The notes: generated from the sequence alone by a model not told the origin. Shown: positions 11,601 through 22,320, counted from the stretch's first letter. The stretch is 22,837 nucleotides of DNA from Pelargonium cotyledonis (GCA_036897625.1 JAYMTA010000947.1:1-22837), one strand, 5' to 3'. Translations and numbers: made by a program.

Positions 11601-14600
11601 CAGTAGCACGTCTTTATCGAAAGTACCTCTGCATACAGCCTGAATGTGTAAAGCAGAGAGGCGGAGCGAGATAAAGCCTCTGCGACCCAAATAAGAACGA
11701 ACTTTCCTCTGAATAATGCAAGCTGATCTTCCTAAGACCTCACTTCTACGAGCATCCAACTCTGCCATCTGACCAGCCCTTAGAAATACCTTTGTTTTAC
11801 CAATCTACAAGAATAAAATGAATTAGTAAGCTGAGTATCAAAACACCATTCGCATGACAATATACAGCAAAGCTAAAGATGCACATTTTGTAGCCAGAAG
11901 TTTATTTATAACCAGGCCCTTGTTTAGGCCCAAAGTCCCATCAATGAGGTAACACCCAATTGGTGACTTGTAACAGATTCTTAAATTTTCAAAGTGTCCT
12001 TTTTCGTTACTCTCTTTGCTAAGCGCATATGTCAGACTTCTCAGCAAAGAATCAAATAATCTCAAATATCCAAGAAGGAATTCAGGTACTTTGAAATGAC
12101 CTAACAAAGCTCAAATGACATTTTTGATTGCTATGAAATTAACTAGGATTCTAGGTAATTCGAAATGACAAACATAGCCAGTTCAAGGCCATGTGTACAG
12201 TTAATACGCTACATTGCCTAGTTATTGCTCTAGTGACTATGCTCAATTAATATAGAAGTCAAGGGCCACATTACTTCACATAAAATTTAGCTTCAACCAT
12301 AAATGAAAGTTTAATTATCCGCACCTGATAGCCATCGAGTCCCACCTTCTCCAAAAGCCTCTTGCAAGCAGTGACTTCATCGGAGCTGACATAAAATAAT
12401 ATAAATGAAACCAAAGATCTTCAAGAATTGGTGTAATAACAAACAACTAAAATGATTACTAGTATACCTCCCATCCAAAACTTCAGGGGCAAGGATGCCA
12501 AATCTGTCCACAAATTCATCAAATGGTTTTCTCGTAGGATATCCAGCACAACTTATCCTAATAGCCTCCATAACTCCCTAAAATTAGTATTACCAACAAC
12601 AACAAAAATCAGGTTATACTAATTACAAAACCGATGACTAAATGCAGGGGAACACAGAAATTAGTAAGATATTAGCAACCATACCCCACATCGTAGTTGT
12701 TGAAGAACATTTTTATTCTCAAAAATTGCTGGCTTGAGAAGATTATTGGGCTTTACACAGCGAATGTAATGAGGCTCTGTGGAACTTAGAGTATGAAGCA
12801 GTTCTTGCAATTGTGTCTGTATAACATAGAAAATGACTTCAAGATCAAGAATATTAATAAATAAAAACACAAGTGCTTTAAAAAGTGGAAGGCCACCAAA
12901 CCTTGAAACGAGAACCAATGGAAGAGAATTTTGAAGATTTGGAGGAATCCTCTAATTGTGGAAACAAACTCGACACAAAGGGACATTCTGAAGCACTCAA
13001 AAGTGCCTGATGCTCAGCAACAACATAATCCTTGTTCTTGTCCAGGAACAATTCAGTTTGATAAGTGACCTGAAAGAATTTGTATTGCTTGGTCACACAT
13101 TAACTTTGAAGCTTCTTAGCTATTTCTCCTGAGCAATTTCATAATTCTTCCAACTCATAAGGGATACTTACATCACCAGCATAATGGCAAATGGTGAAGT
13201 CACTCCGTGCTAATTTTGGCTTGTTGAAACGTTTGTGGTTTTTAAACGTCTGGTATAGTTTTTGGGCGAATGTTTCATGTGTTGATCTAGGAAACATACT
13301 ACAAAACGAGCCAATCCAATTACAAAAAATTAAAGCAAATAAGGGGTATGAGGTTGAAATAAGAGGCCACACATCTAGAAGTACCATGCACTTACCATGC
13401 TTCATCCAGAAGAGCAATTATGCCACCGGGTTTCTGAAATTTTGCAAAAAAAAAAAGAAAATTAATTATTATAAAAATGATGCACTGCATTTAAAACAAT
13501 TTGGATCTACTCACATGGCAACATAAATAGTTTGCAGTATCTAATTATACATAAGAGTTGTAATTTATGGATTCTTCCACATGAAGTACAACTTCATTTT
13601 GCCAACATATTCAGAAGATCACAACCACATATATGAAATAGAGGTCAGGAAAAATGGAAAAGATACAATATCATAAGATAAAATATTCACAATTAACGGT
13701 GCCTGAACTGTACATGGTTTGTACTCTAGGAAACATAATATACAAGGAAAGGTGCTAAAGTGAAAGTGTGAAAAAGAATCCTAAGCAGTGTAAGATAACA
13801 AACCTTTTCAATGAGATCTAGAATATCTTGATTGTCAACAAACTCAATGTAGCTCCAATCAATTTCTTCTTTCGTATATTCTTCTTGCTCCATTTTGAAA
13901 ACATGCTGTCGTGCAGAATATTTTATGCTTAAAAAACTATTGCACCATAGATAGACAGAAGATATGAAAATAATCCAAGGGCACCTTTCAAACACTAACC
14001 TGGTTGAAGTGCTGCTGAAGTTTCTCATTTGTCAAATTGATGCAAAACTGCTCAAAGCTGTGAAACCCAGAAGAAAGTAAGCACAACAAGCAAGTATCCG
14101 CCTAAGTGATTAAAATACTATACAGGGAAAGCTAAAAGGCTTACTAGATATTAGCAGAGTCGTAAATTAAGGAAGCAAAGTCATTAAGTTTATAAAAAGA
14201 ACACATGGTACCATGATAATTTAGAGAAGAAATAAGATGAAATCAATTTTCTTGCTATTCATGCTAGCATCTTAATTCAAATACAGGATCAACGCATTTG
14301 TAAACTCGTTCTGAAACACAAACTAAAACCATCCCAACATGGTTAATTATGTAAAAAGTTAAAAGGAAGTGTTGTTCAGGAGAGCGGTATACCTCATGAA
14401 TCAAGACCAAACTGTTTCAAAAGATACAAGTTAAACTGAATTGAGATTGATAAAGCATGCCAAGTTTTAAACCTCAATGCAAGTTCTTGAGACATTAAAA
14501 ACATGTCAAAACCAATTTCTGGCCAACAAATGAAAAACAAAAGGCATACCGGTTAAGCACCTGTTTGTCTTGAAACTCTCAAATCCGTAGATATCCAGCA

Positions 14601-17600
14601 CTCCAATCAAGGACTTTGAGTTAGGATCTTGACCAATCGAGCGATTAATCTTATCCACAAGCCTGTAGTAAAAGGCACAGAAATCACATAACTTTCAGAG
14701 GCGGATACAACTTTTTTTCAAACGTCTCATACTGAACAAAAAAGCACAGTCGGAAGGAAAGATCTATAATATCCTATATTTACATATTTATTCACACAAA
14801 CTCAATATCATGTGTTAATCTTACCAGTCAAACAACCTCGAGTACACAATTTTAGCCAAAGCATCTCTGCTGGTAGTTGCAGCGTAAGGATCCAAGCATT
14901 TAGTGATGGTTTCATCGCGAGTTACAATCACACGTTTGCAAAGAGAATCTTCTAGTGCCTTTACATCACACCTGAATAACTAATAAAATAAGATGCTACA
15001 TATTTTCTTCTATAAAACTTGACTTAGAGCAAACTTTTCAAAATAATCTCTATCAACATATGCATATATAAATTTTCACTTACCTAAAAAGCTCGGCAGC
15101 GGTTTTTAAATGGAACCAAGAACTTTCATCTTTGGGCATGGATGAGTCTGACTCCTTCCCTTTGACAAATTCAACATTCCCAAGATGGAGAATTGCAGCC
15201 ACAACTCGAAATATTCCATCCTAAGGTTTTCAATAGAAAGAGAGTTAAGGTCGGGCTTAATTTGCAACCATCATTATCTTTCACTTTCTATTAAACACAT
15301 TAAAGTACCTGCTCCTCGGCACTTATTCCAACAACGTCCATTGCCTTCCTTGTATCAATGTAGTCCTGTTTATCATTAATCCCATCCAATTCATAGCAAT
15401 TTGATTGATTTAGATAGTGAAACTTCCTTGGATTATCCAATTTGTATCTCTGAATATCCTGGCAAATGAAAAAGAAAAGAGAGCATGATAAAATGTCCAA
15501 GGAGGAAATCGAACCTAGAAACTTTGCTTGTACCAAGACTCCCCAAGAAAACACAAAATGGGACTACTGAGAGCCATAACCTATGGAAACAACATGACTA
15601 TGCAAGACAAAGACAAAATACTAAATAAAAAATAAAACAATAATAATAATACTAATAATAATAATAAACTCTCCAAATATACATTACTGAAAAAGGGCCC
15701 CTGGTAATGCACCGTACTTGAATAGTGAACAACCAATGAGGCTGAATACATCTCCTTGAACACTGACCTTAAATAGATTTTTCAAGTGCATAAAGGACAA
15801 ACATAAACAAAAGCTCATAGACAATTGACAGACTAGCAAGGGTACAAAAAAATGAAGTGGGATCAGTAGCTTCCAACGGAACTGATCCACCACCTACAAA
15901 AAAAGAGGTGGTATCTATCCATCACCTTAAAACAAAATCAGTTACATTCCCTATAGATACCTAAGTCAATTTTCTTAGCAACATCCCAATGCATTTGTAT
16001 ATCCAACACACCCTCCACATAAGTAACAGCTTATGAAGAATTTCCAAATATGCACTCTCCCAATCCTTTCAGTTGCTACAACACATGAGAATCCACCACA
16101 GTAGTGCCTAAAATTAATGAATCTCTTCTTCAAAGATATGGCCTTGCCAAGGTGATGAGGAAAAACATAACATTCTAATGTCATAGCATCGCATCCAAAA
16201 AAAAGTTTTAAAAGTCACACACAACTCAATCATGTGTTACAGATGGGTTTTTACTTTCTATTAACAAGACTAAAAACAAGAACCTGGAAAACAAAAACTG
16301 TAGAAAAGCCACACTAAACCCCATATGTAAAATCAGGAGCTGAAATAAATATATAAATAATTCAGAACAATAACATAATAGCAATCAAATATTGGGTCTA
16401 CTGAACAAATGCGTTTTTGGCCAGTCCACTGCAACCACAACTCACAAGATACTGAATAACAATACAAATACCAAATAAACACACATGTAAGAAAAATGTA
16501 ACCTGCTTGCATTATGACCCAAAATTTTTGATAAAACAAAAATTGGGGAAATAATCTAATAAGACCCATTTACCTCTGGTGGTGCAGAACAAAGCATGTA
16601 GAAACAGTGATAATTCCTCTCAGGATCAGACACCTGACAAACACGAGATCTTTCTAGCAAATAAGTTCTGACAGCAGCTCCTGATATCTTTCCAGCCTCG
16701 TCAAACTGAATCTCCACAAACTTACCAAAACGACTGCAGCATGCAAACAAAGAGAAACCCAGTCAAACATATAGTATGGCAGAAAGTTACAATATACGCT
16801 GAAGAAACTTTCTATTAAATATACTCCACCTTGAGTTGTTATTTCTAACAGTCTTTGCATTACCGAATGCTTCTAGAACAGGATTGGACTGCATAACAGA
16901 ATAGAATCAACTAATGCATCCATGATATGGAAAACTAATAAATTCAAAAAACAACAGATTGTCAACTGGTTTCAAGAATAAGAGGATCTGATATAAGAAA
17001 CTCAGTTACCTCAAGGACTTGCTGCTCAACCGTCCTCCCTCCAGAATTAGCTCTCCCTCCCATGTAAGCAAGATAACGCATGAGCAATTTTGTGCTTTCT
17101 GTTTTACCTGCCCCACTCTCCCCACTAACCAAAATTGATTGACTTATTCCCTCATGTCTCATAAGTCTGCATCACAGCAATGGTACTTTAATTGTCGGAG
17201 GGACAAAAATGTCAAATGAGCAGTACAAAATAATGATGCGCAAAAGGAACCTGTATGCCGCATCTGCAACGGCAAATGGATGCGGACTCAGCTCACCGAA
17301 GGCTGCCCCTTTATATTGTGCCATCATATGGCTATCATATAGATGGGGAAGTCTTATAAAAGGGTTCACAGCAATCAGGATATTCCCAGTGTAAGTCTGA
17401 AGGCAACATATAGTAAATTAGCCTCACCATATCAAGCGATCTAAATCAAAGCTAACAAATGAATTGACCAACGTTCTCAAAAAGTTATACAGCCATACAC
17501 ATCACATAATCTCCAAAACACCAAAACCCAATAGAGGAGAAAATAATTAAAGGAGAATAACTTTGAGATGGAATAATACGCACTTAAAATACTCACATAT

Positions 17601-19377
17601 ATTTCATTCATATCATATCTAGATCTCAAATTCTGCAGCACTCCTGGTTCATGCAAATAGGACAGCTTTGTCATATCATCCACTCCACAAGGTGGGGCTT
17701 CGACATCTTTGGGGTAGACACTGGAAGACTTAACAACAACCTATAATTTTCACAGGAGAAGGACCCAATATCAGTAAATTCTCGTGTTTATAGTCTTTGT
17801 TCAAGGTCGACAAAAAACATCATTAAAAGTAGGAATGGGAAGTCAGCATCAGGAAAATAGAAAGTTCAAATTGTGTATTTATCATGAGTTCCAATAGAAA
17901 TAACAATGCTTTTTAATACCAATTAAGAATTTAGAAGTTGACAAAGTACATATTGAAGTAGATAACAAATAAATAAATAAAATCCAATAAGTAAATGTCA
18001 AAAGTACTCACCGTCTTCCCTGAAGTGCAGAGGACCTTAATTTCTTGACCATTAACCTCTACGATTTCACCCTCTAACCAGGCTTCATCCAAATCCTCCA
18101 CCCATACAAGAGTTCCAACACCAAGACTGACAGCAGCAGCCTACAGATACAAAAATTTATTATTAACAAACATATCAAGATGTGCCACCTTTAGAGAATA
18201 TTTGAGCCTAAAAAAGTTGAGCCGTATGCATACATGCAAAATTTGCAAGAGTAAAGGTGAACTCTTGTCTTTCAAAACACAACAAAACTACAGATAAAAG
18301 ACAGTAGTCGAGGATGTGTCTAATATGTACACTCAAAACACAAACAGGGTGAGATTCAGATTAAAGAAGAAGTTACAACCTTCTTAAACATAGGAGATAT
18401 CATCTCCATCCATAAACTAGAACCTTTATTCATAATTTGGAGTACAGAACATTGTACTGTTTGGTCTAATTAAACAGCATCAACACAAGGCAAATCCTTC
18501 GGTAGGTTGCTTGGAATTTAGCCTCACCATTGCATTTAGTTTTGCTAAACATTAAGTTTTGCTCCAGTAATAAAATTTTCTTGGTAAATCAGCAGGTTGT
18601 CACTTTAAACTTTGTCCTTGGCCATAAAATTTATATGCACTTCAACACCAACAGAATAAGTAAATTAAACTACAATCATATCCACAGTTCCAAATCAACT
18701 GATCACCATTACTCAACCCATCACTTGCAATTATATGAAAGACAAGTATAGCAGGGTTTAAGAAGTTCCTTAGTTGACTTTAATTGAAACAAGTTTACAA
18801 GAAAGTCCAAACATCCTTAGTTGACTTCAGTTGAAATGAGTTTACTATGACTTCAAAACAACTAAGTTGTGTCACACAGCACTGAAAATGATTGTAATCA
18901 CGTTTCAAAAACCTCACCTTTCAAATGGGTGTACCCCGGAAAAGCAATGTTGATTATTGAATTCTCCCTAATTAGTAATTACTATCGCTACCGTCAAAAT
19001 AATCTTCACATTATCAGCATTGCAGCACATATAGAAGCTGATCCTATGAGCAAATCCAAACAACAGAACTAACTTACATGGCTTCAAATCCTGATGAACA
19101 ACCAAACTCATTTCATCCAAATACCTCATATTCATCGTTTTTAATGAACTTTGAGTCAATAAACCAAACCAAACACCCAAAAAAACAGCACAAGCAACCA
19201 AATCCAAAACACAAAGCAACAGCAGAGATCTGAACATCCATTTCTGCTTCAACTAAACCACGGATCAGTCCACCAAACACATCAAAACAGCAAAAACATC
19301 ACAATCATCAACAGATTACAAACAAACTAGCATTTCCGGAGACTTCTAAATCCAAACAAAATCATAAAATTTACCAT
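5632..19377 (-). CDS. Class XI myosin heavy chain (MYA2/XI-2-like), complete, 39 exons
   Basis: Actin-based motor of the plant organelle-transport and cytoplasmic-streaming class. I joined 39 exons by eye; every intron is GT-AG and every junction keeps phase, giving 4557 nt (1518 residues plus TAA), the usual length for myosin XI. Order of domains: SH3-like N-terminus (about 10-58), motor (about 60-720) with P-loop GESGAGKT (156-163), switch I NNNSSRFGK (209-217) and switch II DIYGFE (434-439); six IQ motifs (about 738-876); coiled coil (879-1067); linker; globular DIL-type tail (1119-1518). The start is the ATG at 19375-19377: it splices directly to the [16 protein letters not shown] segment, and the next in-frame Met is deep in exon 3. 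The tail ends [10 protein letters not shown]. All key nucleotide-binding residues are present, so the gene looks intact. From memory, the KYRISYDEI and C-terminal [11 protein letters not shown] motifs resemble Arabidopsis MYA2 (XI-2) more than MYA1 or XI-K. The subgroup is an inference; the family is certain. Exon coordinates are given in the block entries. Confidence 0.97.
5962..6158. mobile_element. hAT-like MITE remnant in the last intron
   Basis: A 197-bp segment of intron 38 (5747-6225) with terminal inverted repeats: TAGAGCTTGCAATT at 5962-5975 and, on the other strand, TAGAGCTGGCAATT ending at 6158 (13 of 14 identical). TAGAGCTGGCAA-type ends are typical of small hAT-related elements in plants, and the interior is rich in ACCCG/CGGGT words as those elements often are. 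The expected 8-bp target duplication is not evident (TTTCAATT on the left, ATCATCAT on the right), so the copy is old or its ends are slightly misplaced. Confidence 0.6.
6572..6594. repeat. (AG)n microsatellite at the intron 36 donor
   Basis: About 11 AG units on the + strand; on the transcript strand the intron starts GTAT followed at once by (CT)n. A second shorter AG run lies at 6499-6511 near the acceptor side of the same 123-nt intron (6475-6597). Confidence 0.9.
7641..7757. mobile_element. Possible MITE remnant in intron 31
   Basis: Left edge GTATTTGGAT (7645-7654) and right edge ATCCAAACAC (7748-7757) are inverted copies with one mismatch, and the inner AAGAATTTG/ATTCTTGG segments also face each other. 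GTGTTTGGAT-type ends are common in small plant inverted-repeat elements. No clean target duplication is seen, so ends and family are uncertain. Confidence 0.35.
8703..8940 (-). other. Myosin exons 27-28: variable linker before the tail
   Basis: Exons at 8890-8940 (17 codons, [17 protein letters not shown]) and 8703-8804 (34 codons, starting [16 protein letters not shown] and ending SMVERQH). This is the least conserved part of the heavy chain, between coiled coil and globular tail. Exon 27 ends in a direct doubling of GTCCAA just before its GTAATT donor, giving VQVQ. The splice assignment of exon 27 rests on phase and flanking sites only, not on strong similarity, so it is somewhat less secure than the rest. 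Confidence 0.88.
9046..10405 (-). other. Myosin exons 23-26: coiled-coil dimerisation segment
   Basis: Exons at 10307-10405, 9648-9860, 9356-9495 and 9046-9160 (residues 879-1067). The segment starts [19 protein letters not shown], a near-invariant myosin XI block, and continues as Glu/Lys-rich heptad-like sequence, with a Pro/Val break around [13 protein letters not shown] (about 953-966) that divides the coil in two. It ends [16 protein letters not shown]. This part mediates heavy-chain dimerisation in the family. Intron 22 upstream (10406-11065, 660 nt) and intron 23 (9861-10306, 446 nt) show no recognisable element. Confidence 0.94.
11066..11804 (-). other. Myosin exons 20-22: lever arm with six IQ motifs
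   Basis: Exons at 11627-11804, 11297-11502 and 11066-11185 encode the light-chain-binding neck. The invariant IQ glutamines fall at residues 742, 765, 790, 813, 838 and 861, so the spacing is 23, 25, 23, 25, 23, the alternation expected for a six-IQ class V/XI lever arm. Cores read [61 protein letters not shown] and [12 protein letters not shown]. These sites bind calmodulin or calmodulin-like light chains, and calcium is known to affect binding in the family. The fourth motif is the weakest match. Confidence 0.95.
11760..13298 (-). other. Myosin exons 15-20 (part): actin-binding side, converter, end of motor
   Basis: Exons at 13172-13298, 12902-13069, 12685-12816, 12468-12577, 12325-12385 and the first part of 11627-11804. 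Exon 15 starts [18 protein letters not shown] and ends CHYAGD; exon 16 resumes [16 protein letters not shown]. Exon 17 carries [13 protein letters not shown] and LQQLRCG, and exon 18 [16 protein letters not shown], the SH1/converter region. Exon 20 begins [17 protein letters not shown], the last motor strand before the lever arm. Intron 19 (11805-12324, 520 nt) is AT-rich and without recognisable content; the other introns here are 82-107 nt. Confidence 0.95.
13396..16888 (-). other. Myosin exons 6-14: central motor (switch I, switch II)
   Basis: Exons at 16830-16888, 16574-16733, 15309-15458, 15084-15220, 14825-14971, 14561-14662, 14000-14057, 13804-13905 and 13396-13433. Switch I (NNNSSRFGK, 209-217) is split by intron 6 within the second Ser codon. 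Exon 7 carries [19 protein letters not shown]. Switch II (DIYGFE, 434-439) is in exon 11. Exons 12-13 give the [17 protein letters not shown] and [11 protein letters not shown] blocks. Exon 14 is only 38 nt ([12 protein letters not shown] plus two bases). Introns 7, 11 and 13 are larger (1115, 503 and 370 nt); apart from the TAA repeat in intron 7 I see nothing recognisable in them. Confidence 0.95.
15639..15667. repeat. (TAA)n microsatellite in intron 7
   Basis: About nine TAA/AAT units with one interruption (AATACTAAT) in the 1115-nt intron 7 (15459-16573). The rest of that intron shows no recognisable element. Confidence 0.85.
17010..18140 (-). other. Myosin exons 2-5: SH3-like domain, motor start and P-loop
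   Basis: Exons at 18012-18140 (43 codons), 17597-17740 (48 codons), 17251-17396 and 17010-17166. Exon 2 begins [16 protein letters not shown] and carries the SH3-like fold typical of myosin XI N-termini. Exon 3 holds [15 protein letters not shown] and ends at MNEIY; exon 4 resumes with [13 protein letters not shown]. Exon 5 contains the ATP-binding P-loop GESGAGKT (residues 156-163) and ends VEQQVLE. Introns 2, 3 and 4 are 271, 200 and 84 nt, with donors GTGAGT, GTGAGT and GTTCCT. The sequences match conserved myosin XI blocks almost word for word. Confidence 0.96.
18141..19374 (-). other. Myosin intron 1 with enhancer-like motifs
   Basis: A 1234-nt intron that separates the ATG from the rest of the coding sequence; donor GTAAAT, acceptor CTGTAG. 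The donor-proximal part carries two exact matches to TTNGATYTG, the motif linked to intron-mediated enhancement in plants: at 19199-19207 and 19051-19059 (both TTGGATTTG on the minus strand). Nearer the acceptor is a 47-bp-period duplication (see separate entry). Its position and motif content fit a stimulating first intron; this is an inference. Confidence 0.55.
18767..18845. repeat. Two-copy tandem repeat in intron 1, period 47 bp
   Basis: Copies at 18767-18798 and 18814-18845 match at 28 of 32 positions. Each includes TTAGTTGACTT, which contains TTGACT, the core of a W-box (WRKY-binding type). The duplication is plain in the sequence; a regulatory role is speculative. Confidence 0.7.
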
Positions 19378-19690
19378 TTCAACACAGATTGACCGGATCA
19401 GACACTGTCCTCGCTTCTCGATCTACTTCCAATGGCTTCACAGCCGATTCCGGATTCTTCCTCCTCCTTGCTTCAAACACGAAGCTCTTATCTTCTCCAA
19501 CGGACAATAAAATCCAAAAAAAAAAACACCCAAAAAAATCCAAAAAAAAATCAACAAAATACCGAGAAGCTCAAGCTCTGCAACACGCGAAGATTGTGAA
19601 GAACAGATTCAAGCTTCTCCGCAGAGATTTTGACGTGCGAATTGGTCGTTTTCTTCGTCTGCTCTCTTCAACTCTTGAGAGTAGAGACGC
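19375..19690 (-). other. Myosin exon 1: 5' leader ending in the ATG
   Basis: The leader runs about 310 nt from a start predicted some 30 bp below the TATAAA box. It is rich in T tracts (around 19510-19555) and GA/CT stretches. I find no upstream ATG on the minus strand between 19378 and 19690, so scanning should reach the true start unimpeded. The exon ends exactly after the ATG, where the GTAAAT donor begins at 19374. The 5' end is estimated from the TATA box only. Confidence 0.6.
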
Positions 19691-19714
19691 TAAAATAAAT
19701 AAAAAATATGTTGG

Positions 19715-19720
19715 TTTATA
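19715..19720 (-). promoter_or_regulatory. TATA box of the myosin gene
   Basis: TATAAA on the minus strand, in the context TTTTATAAACC, 338 nt upstream of the ATG. It is the best TATA match in the first 400 bp upstream, though the DNA here is AT-rich and chance matches occur. Confidence 0.5.
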
Positions 19721-19883
19721 AAATAAATAGTCATATATTTAAAACGAAACGCTAATTGGGGAGCGAGATTACGAAACTGCCCCTGAAAAGAGGTTGGAAT
19801 TACGCGGCACGACATGGTCATGAATGGAGTCTACGGGGTATCTGGTCGGTACAGAAACGAATTTTACTAGCTGTTTACCGAAC

Positions 19884-19899
19884 AAAACGGTGTCGTTTT
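19884..19899. promoter_or_regulatory. Palindromic AAAACG-GTGT-CGTTTT element
   Basis: Perfect 6-bp inverted repeat around a 4-bp spacer, about 165 bp upstream of the TATA box in a locally GC-richer stretch. Similar AAACG-NNNN-CGTTT elements recur in dicot promoters, to my recollection, so it is a reasonable upstream promoter element. The binding factor is not identified. Confidence 0.4.
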
Positions 19900-20819
19900 A
19901 TGAGCCTTTTTACTGACTTGGGAACCGAACAACTAATGTACTTTACTTGCCCTGCAGTTTTGGTTGGTGCATTTTGTACAATTTTTGGAAAATATCAAAT
20001 AAATTAGTTATGATTTTTTCTTTAAATATACTTCAATGTTCATTTGTTGGTGCAAAGTTAGTAATTTGTTGGGCAAGTGTGCATATATACCCGCGCATTC
20101 TACTTGTAAAACTCAACTGGAATTTCGACCGGCAAACTCGAAAAATAGAGCTAATAATTTAGATTTTTTTGGTCATATCGGATTGAATTATTTAGAAAAT
20201 TGAGTTGAAAAAGATCTTATTTGGATTCTAACTGGAATAACTATGAGTTTCGAGTTTTGCGCGTTCGCAGGATCACTCGATTAGACCAAAAAATGGTCAA
20301 GTTTATGCGATTCGTACCCATAAAAATGGGGATCGAGTTTCATATTCCCGTGAATTTAAAATCCAACTATCCAGTTAATTAGTAGTCTATCTCATAAATA
20401 TTGTAAGTAATTGGTGTTTAACTAACATGGGGTCAGTTGGGTGGCTAGGGTATGTCAGAGGTAGAGATCGTTAGGTTGGGGTGCGTTTAATAGGGTATTG
20501 TATTTCGTGTGATCTGGGAAACGCTAAATTGGTTCAAATATAAGAATTTGAGAAATGCATTGTCGAGTGTGATGCCTTGATGGTCATATTGATTTTGCAT
20601 AATGTATAATTAAATGGAGATAATGTGAGTTTAGTCTTTGATATATGACTGTTTAGCTTATGTCGGGCAGTTTGATAGCATATCTTTGCGGATGTCTATT
20701 GGTCAGTCCAATGTCAAACATGCAACAATTGAACGTTGATTAACTTTCGACGTGCGGTGCACTTTTGATTCTCGTTGATGACATATATATATTGACTCTC
20801 AAATATTTTAAAATTATAA

Positions 20820-20842
20820 TTTTTTTTTTTTTTTTTTTTTTT
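20820..20842. repeat. Poly(T) run of 23
   Basis: An uninterrupted homopolymer of 23 T on the + strand within AT-rich intergenic DNA. Confidence 0.9.
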
Positions 20843-21999
20843 GCAAAATACATATGATCACATCCTAAGTTTTATATTTATTTATTTATTCATGAGATGC
20901 AACTTTATTTGTCTGCCAATTCATCATGAAAAGTTATTTTCTGTTTGCTGGCGTAAATGGAAATAGCTATTTAAAAGCTTTAAAAGAAACAAATTAATTT
21001 TGGGGACATTTGTATGTGTCTTTTTTGTTATATTTAAATTAAAGATTGAGATTTTAAACGAAGTAGTTAACTATATTTATCTTTGAAGTCTCTTAAATTT
21101 GGGTATGAACAAACATTGAATATCATATCTTATAGTACAAATTATAAATGATCCAAACATTTAATCAGATATCGATTCTTATGTAATTAAATATGCACCA
21201 TCACTACTATGAAAACTATATATTTGTATTTAATTTGTAATTTGTTCCACGTTGAAAGTAAATTGTAGTTTATATAAGTCAAACTGGACGTGAAAGTTTA
21301 AGTAATCATATTCAAATAATAAACACAAACACGACATGTTTAACCAAATTAATTGGATTGACAAATTTTGCTTGGTAAGACCATCACGTTTGGCGGCCTA
21401 GAAGATTTAAATTTTATAATTTTAACTTATTTACCAACATATGTATAAAATTTATGTTAACAACACGACTAGTTGTGATTTTTGTTAGGGTTAATTTACT
21501 ATTATAACCCGTAAATGTGCTCCTTAGATGTGTTGATTCACAATTTTTGATATACATATACAATAACTTAGAATATAAGCATAATTCAATTCAAGAAGCT
21601 TTTTTAGCATCCCATCATTGTCTTTCCCTTTTATAGAAATGCTAATGGGTTTGTAAATTCACTCTCTTTAATTAAGTTTATGTTAGTTTGCCCTTATGGG
21701 GACACTATATAGTACACAAAATGATGATGGTATGTTTAATATATATATACACCCTTAGGTTTGAATGCATAGTAACTAAAAATTTATTTAGAAGTGGGCT
21801 CATGAAATTTTAAGGTTTTCATACTGTTGAGAATGATAATTTACAATAGAGACAGGTCTAATAATCGACTTGGGTGGGGATATTATACTACTGTTTTTAT
21901 TTTTCATTTCTCTAAATAAAACATCTGTGTATCATCCCGGAGAAGGGAAATGCAAAGGAACCACGCATGAAGAAAAAAAAAACAAGAGATGGCTTAGTA

Positions 22000-22320
22000 A
22001 ATGTTAACATGGATGATACAATTTTTGGGGAGTTTGTGGAGTTTTAATGAAGGTTGGGTGACGAAAAATGTAAATCATCAGTCTTGCCGAGGAGAATACT
22101 ACTGCGAGAGGGCTCAATGACTCCTAAGGTGCAAATGTATTTTCATTTAGGGAAACATTAAGTTTGGATAGTCTGAAGGTGATAGTGAAGTCCGATGTGC
22201 TTCAAGTAGTGTCCGCGTTAGTAAGCAAGAGAGGAGGATAAAAGTGTATTTTCCAAATTAAATTTGGTGGTCATGTATGATTTTGACAATGTACAATACT
22301 ATTTCCTTAATAGTTTATGA
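22000..22320 (+). pseudogene. Decayed RNase H-like (RVT_3-type) fragment
   Basis: Plant RVT_3 domains, found in LINE-derived and related RNase H-like proteins, read roughly AEAMAFREALSLA...KVIVESD..VVSAL. Here one frame gives ANVFSFRETLSLDSLKVIV (22131-22187) and then KSDVLQVVSALVSK. The Asp of the ESD motif is kept, while its Glu is Lys and the Glu of the AE motif is Asn. An upstream stretch near 22007-22060 resembles the NVD start of the domain, and a downstream stretch in another frame (about 22235-22318, DKSVFSKLNLVVMYDFDN) fits the later part. Stops (TAA at 22125-22127, TAA before 22240) and frame changes show it is dead. It is probably left from a LINE-like element or a captured RNase H gene. 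Confidence 0.6.

Larger units (their letters stand above)
19740..21990. other. Upstream flank of the myosin gene
   Basis: The first 300 bp or so are moderately GC-rich and promoter-like; beyond 20170 the DNA becomes AT-rich with no supported gene. Open frames of 71-83 codons near 19756-20162 on the + strand lack family motifs. A run of 23 T lies at 20820-20842, possibly the A tail of an old minus-strand retroposed copy. Confidence 0.5.

Noticed and set aside
13191..13526. Open frame of 111 codons on the + strand
   Set aside because: Antisense to myosin exons 14-15, whose protein matches the family precisely.
15684..15893. Open frames inside intron 7 on the minus strand
   Set aside because: They interrupt the myosin reading between exons 7 and 8, have stops in the myosin frame and resemble no known domain; normal splicing explains the region.
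19389..19721. Open frame of 110 codons on the + strand
   Set aside because: It is antisense to the myosin 5' leader; the Lys-rich run is simply the complement of the leader's T tracts.
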